Shown here: one piece after another, positions 22,957-35,207 of the stretch
How positions within the stretch are numbered: the first letter of the stretch is position 1
Layout of the letters: every line of letters begins with the position of its first letter
DNA from: Sweltsa coloradensis
Lineage: Eukaryota > Arthropoda > Insecta > Plecoptera > Chloroperlidae
DNA: 64,000 nucleotides
Assembly: GCA_024449915.1 (NCBI GenBank)
Contig: JAMZAV010000156.1
Coordinates: 62,001-126,000, forward strand
Direction: 5' to 3'
The notes under the pieces: generated by a model
Told to the model about the DNA's origin: nothing
What the model saw: only the letters and a program-made list of their open reading frames with translations
The model's database searches: none
Translations under genes and position numbers: made by a program

Positions 22957-24068
22957 CCAGCTAGAAACCTGCTCGTGGTTTGGTGTGTTAGTAGGGGAGT
23001 ACACAGGGATAATCTCCTAGGGGATTGTACTCCCTGAAACCAATGGCGAGCTCTGGATCCATGTCGTGCAGACTACACGGGAACTGGACGTAACGCTGCT
23101 CTGTCATGTAACCGAATCCAGAAACGCCTGGTCGTCTGGTTGAAAGGGTGTCCGGTATAGTGAGTTTACAGATGTGTAGTAGACGATACTCGCAAGAACC
23201 TTCGACGGTTACTCTTCCAACATAGCTGGGGGAGCCCAGCTGAAAAGAGTACAAAAGGGGGTGGGGGGTGAAAGTCCCACCTTCCCCCAGAGACCATAAA
23301 CATCTGGTCGCCTAGTCTCTGGACTCTAAGGTGTCATACCGTAAGGAGTTCGACTCTTAGGGGCAGAAGCCTGGATAGTAGGTGAAAACGGACTAATATA
23401 AAGAGGTGGTGCGGTTAAAACGTACTACCTCAATGCTAGTCAGGCGATCGGTGTAGGGAATATCTCCCAGCGCAGATGACGCCGTCCTTGAACGCTTCAG
23501 GAGCTCGGCGGGGGAACCCGCCCAGTATTCCGAGTTCAAGGCAAATGGTGGCAGGCGTTTGAGGTGTCGGACCAGGGTGTCTTCCTTGGCACTACTATTC
23601 GAGCTGAGCCACCAAGAGCGTGGTGTCAGATTGGGGCCTGCTAGGGTATTCCCGGCCTGGCATCGCCGGCCTGGGGATACCAGGCAGGCGGGATTCACAG
23701 ACGCTGCCACCAAGCATAAGCGGTCGGAGTAACTGAAGTGAACCAGTTGCAATAATGACGCTGACGGCAGGCGCTTGGGGTTTCCGACCAAGAGCAATCC
23801 CGGGCTTGTATCCGAGCATAGCAGTCGAAGTCTGAAAGGTGGTCAGCCCAGGAGGGCAGCGCCTGGAATGGTTGGGCATGGGAAACCCCTACCACAAAGG
23901 GGACGCGGCGGCCGGCGATTGAGATGTCGACTTTGGGAGAGACCTTTACTTAACTGACCCCAAAATTAGTATCCGAGCCTAGACCTGTCACTGGGAACGG
24001 AGTAAGTGTGAAATATGGGCCCTGCTTAGGTGTCACCATCATCAAACTCACAAAAAATGAAAATGAAT
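22957..24068. mobile_element. GC-rich 1.1-kb insertion, probably a retroposon
   Basis: The copy D 3' flank reads ACGTTTGCCCAA at the equivalent place (about 40255). In C the two halves are separated by exactly this segment, so its ends are defined by an empty site. Base composition is clearly GC-richer than anywhere nearby. The right end is A-rich (AAAAAATGAAAATGAAT), as in LINE/SINE tails, and no target duplication is evident. ORFs occur in several frames on both strands (up to 134 codons on the minus strand) with no motif I recognise. It may be a structured 5' part or a non-autonomous derivative of a non-LTR element. Confidence 0.6.
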
Positions 24069-24459
24069 GCCCAAAGGAATGCATTGTAGTAAACAAATTT
24101 ATTTAGAAAGTATAGTTTTTATAAGGTTTTACGGTTTATCTTCAAATTTAGAAAAAATGTTATCAATAAAAGTATTAGTAATTGCTTTTATTGCAATTAA
24201 CTTTGTGTGATAACAACAATTTGCAATAAGGTTAACATTTATTCATAGAACCTATGAATGGATATTATAATGACATTTGTGTGTTACCCGTTTGCATTGA
24301 TTTCGAAATTATCAATTAATAATAATCAATTAATTATTCGAGGGAACGAAGCGTTCGAGCCTTATGGAACTCAAATGATTACCAAATCACCACAAGCAAC
24401 GTTCCCCAAATTACTTCTGGTAGAAACTTTAATAAAATGATATTCATCAATCAATTAAA

Positions 24460-24925
24460 AACTAGGAAAACGCTTAAGTCCCGCCGCGTTGATGGATGAG
24501 CGTAATTTTTTTAAACGAAAAAAGCGTAAAATTGCAATTTTTTTAATAGATAATTTTTCGATTACGCTCAAATTTCACACGAATATATTAATTCATAAAA
24601 TTAAGGTTCTGTGATAAAATCATTTCAGACGGATAAAGCATGTAGGTGTTATAAGTCGAAGAATTTTTTTAAAAATCGAAAAAAATCGTAAAATTGCGAT
24701 TTTCATGAGAAATAATTTTTCGATCGATTTTTCCCCCCGTGCAGTTCTTCGTTCAGAGATTTCATAGACCTCCATAAAATTTCATCGCAATTGGAGTATT
24801 GGTTTAGCCGGAATCGTATTCACAGACACACAAAAATACAAAAAAAAAAAAAACATTCCGGATTTTTTTCTCCAGTGTAGTGAAATGGAATCTTCGCTTC
24901 GCTCGCTACGCTCGCTACGCTCATT
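24460..24925 (+). repeat. Dispersed repeat family R, copy R5, with 8-bp target duplication
   Basis: Runs from ACTAGGAAAACGCTTAAG to CGCTACGCTCATT. CAATTAAA flanks it at 24452-24459 and 24926-24933. This is the cleanest copy and the best guide to the limits of the family. Confidence 0.7.
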
Positions 24926-25404
24926 CAATTAAATAATCATCATCTATCAAGTTAAATAAAAAATGTTGCAGGGTATATTCAGCACATGGCTCGCTCACTC
25001 GTCTATAAACAACTTTGGTGATTAACAAGTAAATTTGTTGTGTGTTAACGCTTAGTAATCTTAGTCATCTGTAGGCCACATAGACTAATAAACTGAATTC
25101 TGAAATAAGCAGGAGAGTATAAATCCGAACTTTTGCCCCATTAACAACGTTACAGAAAGCCAAGTGTGTACAAAGCAATACTCTCGTAATTGTTTGTGTG
25201 TGGTGGGTGCTGGGCGCTGGGTGGTAAAAAAGGTTGGCATTCTAAAGAAGGAAGAACTGTCTCTGATCTGCACTAAGTGCATATTGTTCTAGATGCCCAG
25301 GTCATGATAAGACCGGAAGTACATCGCCGTTATCACCTGCGACACGTGACATCCATGTTCCGTAGGTTGATACTTCTGTAGTCGCGAATCATAAGCTTAC
25401 CGTT

Positions 25405-25545
25405 TTTAGTAAGATAAACTAATCAATAAAAATACCAAACATGACTTGCATTTCATAATACAGAAAAGTTAGGTAGTTATCAACCCTATCCAAATACCGA
25501 GTCGGAGGTAACTATTTAAGTGATACAACAGCCTTGAATCAGCAT
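25405..25545 (+). promoter_or_regulatory. Lipase copy D promoter
   Basis: AGTAAGATAAACTAATCA (25408-25425, GATA core), GTTATCAACCCTATC (inverse GATA) and TATTTAA at 25513-25519 are collinear with copy E, where the last 20 bp around the TATA box (CTATTTAAGTGATACAACAG) are identical. Transcription probably starts about 30 bp further on. Confidence 0.5.
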
Positions 25546-26411
25546 GAAGCACAACGTCAGCAACCACTGCAAGACGAAATGCCAAACCACAGCAACCACT
25601 AGAAAGTGCCTCGTTCTGGAGAAGTCGTGCAACATGCTGAAGACACTGATAATATTGTCCTGCTTATATCACGCAACGCTGGGCAAGGACACTCACGACA
25701 AGTTGAGGGAACGCCTTCTTAAACGTTTACATGAAAACGTACAGAAATACGACCCTGACGTAGATCTGTCTCCGGTAAGCTAAATCCATACATTGATTGT
25801 TAAAGGTTTGTACTGACCTTTCAATTGTGCACATATCGTACTGTAGACGAATGCAAGATAATACGAGGTTTAGAATCATTGATGTCTCTAATTTCACATT
25901 TTATGCCAGGAACATTTCGTATCATTGAACGCATAGTATTTTCTATTAAAGTTGTCTCTAGTGGTATGAAGCCCATTATGACGAAACTATTTTTTTGTTT
26001 TCAGCCTAAGATTATCCGCAGACACGGCTACCCGGCCGAGTCCCACGAGGTGCAGACTGAAGACGGGTACCTGTTGACGCTGCATCGGATACCCGCTAGG
26101 TCACGGCCAGTGGTGTTCCTACAGCACGGTATCCTTTTAAGTTCTGCAGACTGGATTGTACTCGGCCCTGGCAAGGCTCTAGGTAACGACACGCATCCCA
26201 CCACTAAGGCTTTTATATCGTACTAATCTTCATTATCGTCTTACATTACCGTCAACGTCGTTTAAACTCATGCGAACCAAGTGCTTCTTTGACGATGTCT
26301 GATATCCACCACACTGCCAAGTTTAGTTCAGTGATTTTCTTTCCACATTACCCCCTCTCTTTAGTGTCATTGCTCTGGTGACAACTGCATATATTTTCTG
26401 TGTCAGTTTAA

Positions 26412-26836
26412 AGCAGGGAACGAACCACAGCGGCTCCGCTCAGTTCCTTCCAGTACAGCATTCTGCGTGAAATTGTAAAGCACTGACTCATATGAGACAC
26501 CGCGCACTTGCTCCGCTCCGCCCAGTACATGTGTAACTTCCCCTCTTTCGCTCGGTTCCGTTCATCCTCGATTGCTCGAGAGAGCAACTTGGACGTTCAG
26601 CCGGGAGGGGTAGAAGAAGGTTTTAATTGAAGAAAGGACCGTGTTGAGTTCGCTTATAAAAATTGTCCTACACTGTAGTCGAGTAACAGAATGGAACTGG
26701 TGAACTGAGTGTAGTACCTGGTCGCACGTCCCTGAGCAGAGCGTCTAAAGCGCGGCACTATGGTCGGTAACGAAGTGATTCCTCACGCCACTCTGGGCTC
26801 GGAACTTACCGGAGCGGTTGTGGTGCGTTCCCCGCT
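26412..26836. mobile_element. MITE in copy D intron 2
   Basis: Left end AGCAGGGAACGAACCACAGC and right end (complement) AGCGGGGAACGCACCACAAC are inverted repeats. Copy E intron 2 (about 41760) has the empty site CAGTTTAAGAGTGCG. Target duplication is about 4 bp (TTTA). GC-rich, non-coding. Confidence 0.7.
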
Positions 26837-28609
26837 TTAGAGTGTGTATGTGTGTGATATGTTCCAAATCAAAGGTCACAATAAATGGCTCCTGTACTCC
26901 CTAAATTGTGTTTCAGCGTACATCCTCTGGGACAGTGGGTACGATGTCTGGATCGGGAACTCTAGAGGTAACACCTACTCACGCAGTCACGTCTCGCTGT
27001 CTCCCAGTGACTCAAAGTTTTGGGATTTCAGGTAATGATGAACAGATTGGGCAAAATGGAGTTGTACGCCTGGAAGGGGGGGGGGGTGACCCCGTCTAAG
27101 TGTCACAACCTCAAAATTGAGGATAAATGCATATAATTAATTCTAGCAGCACGTTATACCGAATTTTTGCAAAATTACTGTATAAGAAGGTCTATTAGCT
27201 CAAACAAGAAGATGCCTTTATATTGTTACCTTTGGCGTGATCCGTGGATTCCACGATAGAGATTTTTACACAGGACATACTTCTGACCTCTGAAATGTAT
27301 AAAATGCTGTCGTCATATAATACGTACACAAACATGCTACAAGGAACATATTCTTGGCCTTTGTTCGTAGATTTAAAATCTTGACTTCGTCCCTTATATC
27401 ATACCACGCACTTTTGCGAAGAAAATGGCAATGTATTGACGTATAACCGACATGTATGCTCGATGCTGTGACGCATCAGAAGTTGAAAGTAATCAGTTCT
27501 GGGCTTGCGCCACTGGCGGGCCAAACGACAATTTCAATCATTTCAGACGGTAATTTTACTTCGTTCATTCCAGTAACTCAGTACCTTCAAAGTCATATGA
27601 AAAGTAGTTCCAAGCTAGTCAAAACAATGCTTCATAATCGGTAGTGTTACAGAGACTCTTGTGGAGAGAAACAAAGCGACATTTTCATATGACCATAACA
27701 GCGCATCTAAGACACCACACCTAGGCTTTCACAAGATCACTGGATAAAAGAACGCACACGCACATTCATGCATATGCATGCTGGAGGCGCGTCTGTCTGC
27801 TCCCAATGGAAGTGGATGGGGGAATGATCGAATGGCGAATAAATCCAGCACCTCAAGAAAAAAGAAAGTGAAAACAAAATGGCGGTTCACGGCTGGCCGT
27901 GCGCGTATAAACCGGATAAAGCACCTTGGACGGCTTATGATCGCGGCCCCACGATTGTGGCCAGTTAGTATTCTGATTTTGAAAGTTTTAACCCAGATCG
28001 TTGTTTAACAGTGTCTATGAAGGAGTAATTTTGTCTAAGCCTACTTTACTCGAGATATATTTCAAAGCTGCCTTGTGCGCAATGATCCTCTGCGCAGTTT
28101 CCATGAGATGGGTGTGTACGACCTGCCTGCTGTGATCGACTACATGCTCAATGTGACCGAACAACCAGACCTGTTCTACGTAGGACATTCTGAGGGTACC
28201 ACAATATTCTACGTGATGGCCTCGATCAAGACTGAGTACAACGCTAAAGTCAAGGCGATGTTCAGTCTGGCTCCTATTGCCTTCGTAAGCCACTCCAAGA
28301 GTCCGATATATTATCTGATCGCACCAATTCTCGACGTCATTGAGGTAAGCTTACTCTAGATTAGACAAAAGAGATTCATATGAAATTCGAAGTCAATTAT
28401 TTTAACCATTAAATGGTTCACATGAATGTCACAAATTTTGTGACATTCCAATCATTATTTGCCGTCTTAATACATTTAAAAAAAAAAATAACACATTTTG
28501 ACATTCATGGACGCCATTAATTGCTCTATTTCTGGTAACCTTTCTAACATTTTTAAAATGTTCTTGCAAAGTGGCACCTTCCTATCGTTATTAACCTGAT
28601 TTTTACATT

Positions 28610-30604
28610 TACAATATAAGGGTACATTTCAATATTCAACAGTGCGCAAGGCGTAGGGAGCTGCTCGGAGAGCTCGGCGAGGGCGGAGGGCCACGTTGTA
28701 CGGTTGTCCTTGTTTGACTGCCGCACCTGATAATACCGTTTAATAGGGGTGTATGGTGGACTGTCTGGTTTGCAACTGATAATACACTTTGATAGAGGTG
28801 TACGGTTGACCGTTTGGCTGGCACACCTGGCTGCTGCAACTGATAATACCGTTCGATAGACGTGTACGGTGGACTGTCTGGCTGCAGCAACTGATAATAC
28901 CGTTTAATAGGGTGTATGGTGGACTGTCTGGTTTCCGCAACTGATAATACACTTTGATAGAGGTGTACGGTTGACGTCTGCGTCACACCTGGCATGCTGC
29001 AACTGATAATACCGTTATAGACGTTGGTACGGTCGGCTGTCTGCTAGCAACTATAATACCGTTAATAGGGTGTACGGTGTGTTGCTGGCACTGTTTACGT
29101 TGAGACTAGGTGACTGTGCTGCTGCAACTGATAATACCGTTAATAGGGTGTACGGTGGACTGTCTGGCTGCTGCAACTGATAATACCGTTAAATGGATGT
29201 ACGGTGGACGTGTCTGGTGCGCAACTGATAATACACGTTCTGTAGACGTGATACCGTTGAGGGTGGACTGTCTGGCTGCTGCAATGATAATACCGTTTAA
29301 TAGGGGTGGATGGTGGACTGTCTGGTTTCCGCAACTGATAATACCGTTCGATAGACGTGTACGGTGGACTGTCTGGCTGCAGCAACTGATAATACCGTTC
29401 GATAGACGTGTACGGTGGACTGTCTTGGCTGCAGCAACTGATAATACCGTTCAATAGAGGTGTACGGTGGACTGTCTGGTTTCCGCAACTGATAATATCG
29501 TTTAATAGGGTGTAGGTGGACTGTCTGGCTGCAGCAACTGATAATACCGTTTGTTCGGGGTGTATGGACTGTCTGGCTGCCGCAAATGATAACACCCTTT
29601 CATAGAGGTGTACAGTTGACCATTTGGCTGCCTCACCTGGATACCGCACTTTGCTGCCCCACCTGGCTGCAGCACTTTGCTGCCCCACCTGGATGCCGCA
29701 CTTTGCTGCCCCACCTGGATGCCGCATTTGGCTGCCTCACCTGGATACCGCACTTTGCTGCCCCACCTGGCTGCAGCACCTGATAGTACCCTTTTTGATA
29801 AAAATTTCAAATTGCTGAATTTCGGTGATTCGTTTGTTGTGCGATTCAGAAAAATACTTTTCTACGTAGAACTTACTTTTCCTAGACTTTTATTTCGGAT
29901 ATACTTGTCTCTAAATTTAACGGTTCGAGCACTGGCACACGTACAATTACGGACAAAGACTACATTTCCATATTGTAAAGGGAACAAAATTTGCAGTCCC
30001 ATATCTTTCAAAGTAACCGTACGATCTGGGCCATAGACCACTCGTTGGATACGGAATGAGCGTGCAAGAATCGTTTTTAAATTCAATTTTCGCTAGAGGC
30101 AATAGTTTGATAGATATCGACGATGGAAGCATGTTGGGACTCGTTTTTTTCGAGGGGGGTAAAAAAGACGACTGTCGCCGGACTATTACCTGACCGTGTA
30201 GAGCACACCGTTCTGAGACTTTTCTTTGTAATAAACCATCCTCTAAGATCGACGGTTCGAGCCCCGGCACATGTACAATTATAAACAAAGCATACACCTC
30301 CATATTGTAAAGACGAAATCATCAGTCTAGTAACTTGGAAAGTTACCATACGATCTTGGCTGAGAACCACTCGTTGGATGAGGAATTGGCGTGCAAGCAA
30401 CTGTCGACTCTTGACATTTCTCTCTAGAGGCAATAGTTTGATAGATATATTCGACGGAAGCATGTTTGGACTGTCGGTTTTTCGTGGGGGAAAAAAAGAA
30501 AATTGGCGCCGGTTCATGACTTGCTCGTGTAGAACACACCATTCTTAGACGTTTCTTTCAAATAAACTTTCATCTCAGATCAACAGTTCGAACCCGGGCA
30601 CACA
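28610..30604. repeat. Complex tandem unit 1 in copy D intron 4
   Basis: Order: a leader with GCGCAAGGCGTAGGGAGCTG, a 51-bp minisatellite (about 28706-29630; unit contains GGTGGACTGTCTGGCTGC and AACTGATAATACCGTT), a 27-bp minisatellite (29634-29780; CACCTGGATGCCGCACTTTG), then tandem units of about 330 bp, each with a tRNA B-box-like GGTTCGAGCCCCGGCAC (29921, 30250, 30584). Unit 2 repeats the order. ORFs across the arrays are minisatellite translations. Host sequence near 28486 (AATAACACATTTTGACATTC) recurs imperfectly after unit 2 (about 32397), as if a flank was duplicated. Confidence 0.85.
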
Positions 30605-32395
30605 TACAATTACAAAATAAGGGTACGTTTCAATATTCAACAGTGTGCAAGGCGTAGGGAACTGCTCGGAGAGCTCGGCGCGGGCGGAGGGCCGCGGTGT
30701 ACGTTGTCCGTTTGGCTGCCGCACTTCATAATACCCTTCGATAGAGGTGTACAGCGGACCGTCTGGCTGCCACAACTGATAAATTTTTTTTTTTTTTTTT
30801 AACTTTTAAAGGAAGCCAGCCCAGGGTGCAATTCATGCCCCTCTTCGTCTAATTAGGTACGGTATGTTGCGAATAGGATATTGTGAAGGGATGTCCGAGG
30901 GCTGTTTAAGAGGACTCAATCCCATGCATTTGCATTACTGACTGAGGAAAACCTCGGAAAAAACCTTCAGTCAGGATTGCCGGTCTCGACGCGATTAAAA
31001 CCCGAAACCTCCCAAATCAGAGTCGCGCGCTTAACGCTCGAGCCACCAATCGATAGAGGTATACAGTGGACCATCTGGCTGCAGCAACTGATAATACCGT
31101 TTGATTAGGGGTTTTTGATGGACTGTCTTGCTGCCGCAACTGATAACACCCTTTCATAGAGGTGTACGGTTGACCGTTTGGCTGCCGCACTTTGCTGCCG
31201 CACCTGGCAACCGCACCTGGCTTCCGCACTTTGCTGCAGCACCTGATAATTCCCTCTGATAGAGGTGTACAGTGGACCGTCTGGCTGCTGCAACTGATAA
31301 TACCGTTTGGTAGGGGTGTATGTTGGACTGTCTGGCTGCCGCAACTTATAAAACCTTTTCATAGAGGTGTACAGTTGACCATTTGGCTACCGCACCTGAC
31401 TTCAGCACTTTGCTGCCGCACCTGATAATACCTTTTGATAGAGGTGTACAGTGGACCATCTAACAGCCGCAACTGATAATACCGTTCGATAGGGGTGTAT
31501 GGTGGACTGTCTGGCTGCCGCACCAATACCCTTCGATAGAGGTGAACGGTAGACCGTCTTTCTGCCGACCTGATAAAACCCATTTTGAGAAAAAATTCAA
31601 ATTGCGGAATTTCGGTGATTCGTTTGTTTTAAAATTCAGAAGCATACTTTTCTACGTAGAACTCACTATTCCAAGACTTTCAATTTGGATATACTTTACT
31701 CTAAGATCAACGGTTCGAAACACACCATTCTAAGAATTTTTTTTCAAATAAACGTTTCCCTAAAATCAAAGGTTCAAGCACCAGCACACGTACAATTACG
31801 GACAAATCCTACATTTCCATATTGTAAAGGGAACGATCATTTACATTTTTCGCTAGAGGCAATAGTTTGATAGATATCTACGATGGAAGCATGTTGTGAC
31901 TCGTGTCGTTTTGTGTCGAAGGGAGGAAAAAAGACGACTGTCGCCGGACTATTACCTGCCCATGTAGAGCACACCGTTCTGAGACTTTTCTTTCAATTAA
32001 ACCTTTCTCTAAGATCGACGGTTCGAGCCCCGGCACATGTACAATTACAAACAAAGCATACTCTTCCATATTGTAAGGGAACGAAATTGTCAGTCCTGTT
32101 ACTTGGCAAGTTACCGTACGATCTGGGATTAATACCACTCATTGGATGAGGAATTGGCGTGCAAGAAACTCTTAAGTCTTGCAATTTCACTCTAGAGGAA
32201 AATAGTTTGATAGATATATTCGACGGAAGCATGTTTGGACTGTCGTTTTTTCGTGGGAAAAAAAAAGAAAACTGGCGCCGGTTCTTTACCTACTCGTGTA
32301 GAAGTAGAACACACCATTCTAAGACGTTTCTTTCAAATAAACATTCATCTCAGATCAACAGCTCGAGCCCCGGCACGTGTACAATTTTCAAATTG
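30605..32395. repeat. Complex tandem unit 2 in copy D intron 4
   Basis: Repeats unit 1: leader (about 30615), 51-bp minisatellite (about 30700-31570, interrupted by a SINE), a short version of the 27-bp repeat, then 330-bp units with B-box-like motifs at about 31769 (truncated unit), 32019 and 32357. The block AATAGTTTGATAGATAT with CATGTTTGGACTGTCG marks each 330-bp unit. Confidence 0.8.
30783..31055 (-). mobile_element. tRNA-derived SINE, near full length
   Basis: Read on the minus strand: a tRNA-like head (GGCTCGAGCGTTAAGCGCG, B-box-like GGGTTTTAATCGCG), a body with GACCGGCAATCCTGAC and CGGACATCCCTTCACAAT, GAAGAGGGGCATGAATTGCA, and a poly-A tail (T-run at 30783-30800). Same family as 51843. 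Inserted into the 51-bp minisatellite of unit 2. Confidence 0.75.
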
Positions 32396-33514
32396 GAAAA
32401 TAACACACCCTTTCATTCATGGCCGCCATTTTGAATGGTTAAGGACATTTTTCATGACTCCCCCTCTGTATCAGTTATCTTCGATTTAATTAACGTGTGA
32501 TCTACGTGACCTTCCATCATTTGTCGCCGTTTTAGTTTATAAACAGACTGGATTATTATGTGATTGAGCTTTCCACACACTTCATTGCACAATAGAAATG
32601 CACATTTAGAATTCAAAACTAACAGTTCCAAGACTGTTGCAAAGTTAAAATGCCATATCTCATGGCAGCTTCTCCTTATTTTAACCACCCAATAATATTG
32701 ATGATTATTGTCGTCAACAAGGTGATGATGCCAGAAGATACGAGGGAAAAAAAGAAAGAAAACAAAGTCACAGACTAGCTTACCTTTGCTTCGAGACAGT
32801 TGACTGGTGAGGGCGAACTTGCCTCTTGACCAAGGTGTTGATGAAGGTTAAGAAGAGGGACAATGATAAGCAAGCCTTGGGTAACATGAGAGAAAGAAAA
32901 GAATATATTATTAAAGCGATGAAAGTAAAGAAGTAAATGAAATGTTGCTTTACCACACGTAATTCACGCGAAAAGAAAACTTAAAAACACTTGTAGAAAT
33001 ACACTTGGTCACAGAGTGACAGAGTGACCACGAAGAATACTTATTGCAATCGAGGCAACTGTGAAAATATACACTAATACGCTGCCTGGAACAGGCAGCA
33101 GTATGAACGTCTGAACGCTGTGGAAGACCGACAGAAAAGCAACGACCTGTCTATGTCAGAGATAAGATAAGCTAGATAGGCAGGGGGGTGGGGAAACAGC
33201 AAACTACGTGAATCACGTGTGGGCTAACTGGCGCAAACAATTATATACATGTATAACAACATAGGATAACATTATTTCGTATGTAGCTAGCTGTCTTTTC
33301 CGAAATACGCTTGTCTGTAAAGTGCCCCCTGCCTCACAACATCACTTATTAGTGACTAATCGATTATCCTTGGTTTGTTTAGTTTGCAGCACAGTTGCTT
33401 GGGATCGACGAGGTCCTCCCTCAGGGCACATTAACGAAGCTGCTTGCGAAGTACGTGTGTGAGCCATACTCCATTGAAGCAAAGATCTGTGAGATTCCGT
33501 TGGTAGTGACAACC

Positions 33515-33600
33515 GGGTTCGACGCCCAGCAGTTTAATGAGGTGAGGCAAAACCTGTCCCTTTTCAGGGGACTAGCCGGGTTTGACGCCCAGCAGGTGAG
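33515..33600 (+). repeat. Duplicated exon-5 end with in-frame second donor (copy D)
   Basis: GACGCCCAGCAG with a following GT donor occurs at the normal exon end (donor 33542) and again 54 nt later (donor about 33596). The 54 nt are open and in phase, so the second donor would add 18 residues without shifting frame. Confidence 0.7.
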
Positions 33601-34273
33601 ACACAACAATAGTGTCTCACAGTGGGAGGGGAGGGGGAATGGGAGCTCATGGTTAAGTTGTCCCCCATAAGAGGCTAATAGTGATGTTGTGTTTGTTGCG
33701 TAGAGCCTGCTGCCGGTCATACTCGGTCACACCCCAGCGGGGACGTCGAGCAAAGATATATTTCACTATGCCCAAGAATGGAATTCGGGTGAGTTAAATA
33801 AATCTTTTAAACTCTAGGAACAGATCCAATATTACGATGTTACTCATAGTTTACAAATAGATGGCACGTTATTTATTATGTTAACGATATTCCTCTCTTT
33901 GCATAATGTCCAACCAACGTCATTCAATCAACAAACAGTCGCCATACGAAGGTTGCGTTCCGTAGAAGCGACTGGTCGACCACACTGGTCGTCGATAGGT
34001 CGTGACGTCACCTGTCGGTCGCATTGGTCGCGACCTACAACGGAACACTTCCGAACTATAAACGTTCGAATTAGGCCAGCGGGAAAATGGCGATGGAACG
34101 TGCTGCTATTAATGAATTGTGACAAATACGACTGCCGGGCAATGTGTAGTCTTTGTGTATGCTCTAGGCCAAATAAATATTTGATACTTATGCCCTCCCG
34201 GCCCTAGGCCTAGGCCAGGGCTTTAGAACAACCTTCGACCAGCTTAGGTCTAGGCCTACTAGTAAAACAAGTA

Positions 34274-34457
34274 TGCATTAAGATCAACAGGTGTAGTAGT
34301 TTGTGATGCTATTTATTATTTAGAAACACATATGAATACACAAGATGTGAGTGAGCTACATGGTATCTAGACAGAGACCTTCATGCCAACCAGGACGTCA
34401 CCCAGACGTCTGATGAACTGCCTAAGGCGTAACTATCCAATAGGCTGTTACTCTACA
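34274..34457 (-). repeat. 3' LTR of the Gypsy element
   Basis: 184 bp, identical by reading to the copy at 38687. It follows the polypurine tract in element orientation. Confidence 0.93.
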
Positions 34458-34615
34458 TCTCCCTTTCTATGGATACATAACGTAAATTGATTACTTATAC
34501 ATGGTAATTATCAAAGCTAAGAAATAACTAAAACTACTGTATGTATCCCTACTTAGTTATACATGAATAACATAAGAAACAAAGAACTACAAGTCCAATT
34601 TTTTTGGTGCATTTA

Positions 34616-35207
34616 TCACTCTTCACTTCTCGTGGTGTAGACCTGAGGACGGGCTATTTCGGTGACAGGGATCTTCACTGCCACGGGAGTGTGCACAACT
34701 TGTTCCGGTTCTTCATCCAAGTTTTGGCCGTTGTCCATTAACTGGGAACTTTCCGCTTCATTTCCTGGTGGTATTGCATCCACTGGAAGTAGATGGGAAC
34801 GATTCCTCCGGATTGTTCCTTCGGGGCTTGCAATTGTGTACGAACGCGGACCATGGTTAGAGTCAAGTACTTCTCCGTACCGCTTCATATCTGTCACCCA
34901 GACTGGATCTCCTACATGGAGGGGCTTCAACTCTAATGTGCGATGTCGCCTGTCGTAGTTATGTTTCTGCTTGGCTTTACTAACCACATCTTTTTCCCTG
35001 AACAGTTTATCTAGTTTTCTGTTAGGGGAGGAGATTTTCTGAAGCTGTGGGGAGGGTTGTTCTAAGCTTGCGGCCCATCAGCAACTCCGCTGGACTGTAT
35101 CCGCTTTCAAGTGGAGTGCTACGGTACGACAAAAGTCCCAAATATGGATCAGCAGACTTTTTCAAAATGCTCTTGACAGTTTTAAACCGCTCGCTCTGCC
35201 TCACCAT
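34616..35207 (-). CDS. Gypsy pol segment 3: integrase C-terminus in two frames
   Basis: 35022-35207 encodes the GPY-upstream segment (LGLLSYRSTPLESGYSPAEL). 34616-34987 encodes the basic C-terminal domain (HVGDPVWVTD, NRSHLLPVD). The two pieces lie in different frames separated by a short gap with one or more indels. Confidence 0.8.

Noticed and set aside
23393..23879. Minus-strand ORFs of 134 and 94 codons in the GC-rich insert
   Set aside because: High GC lengthens chance ORFs; ORFs occur in several frames and both strands with no domain.
25544..25633. Upstream start for lipase D adding 30 residues
   Set aside because: The extension is not hydrophobic, would bury the signal peptide, and its equivalent in copy E differs; the internal ATG matches the start of copy C.
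28640..31580. Multiple ORFs of 60-195 codons on both strands
   Set aside because: They translate the 51-bp and 27-bp minisatellites (both multiples of three, so frames stay open) and have no domain.
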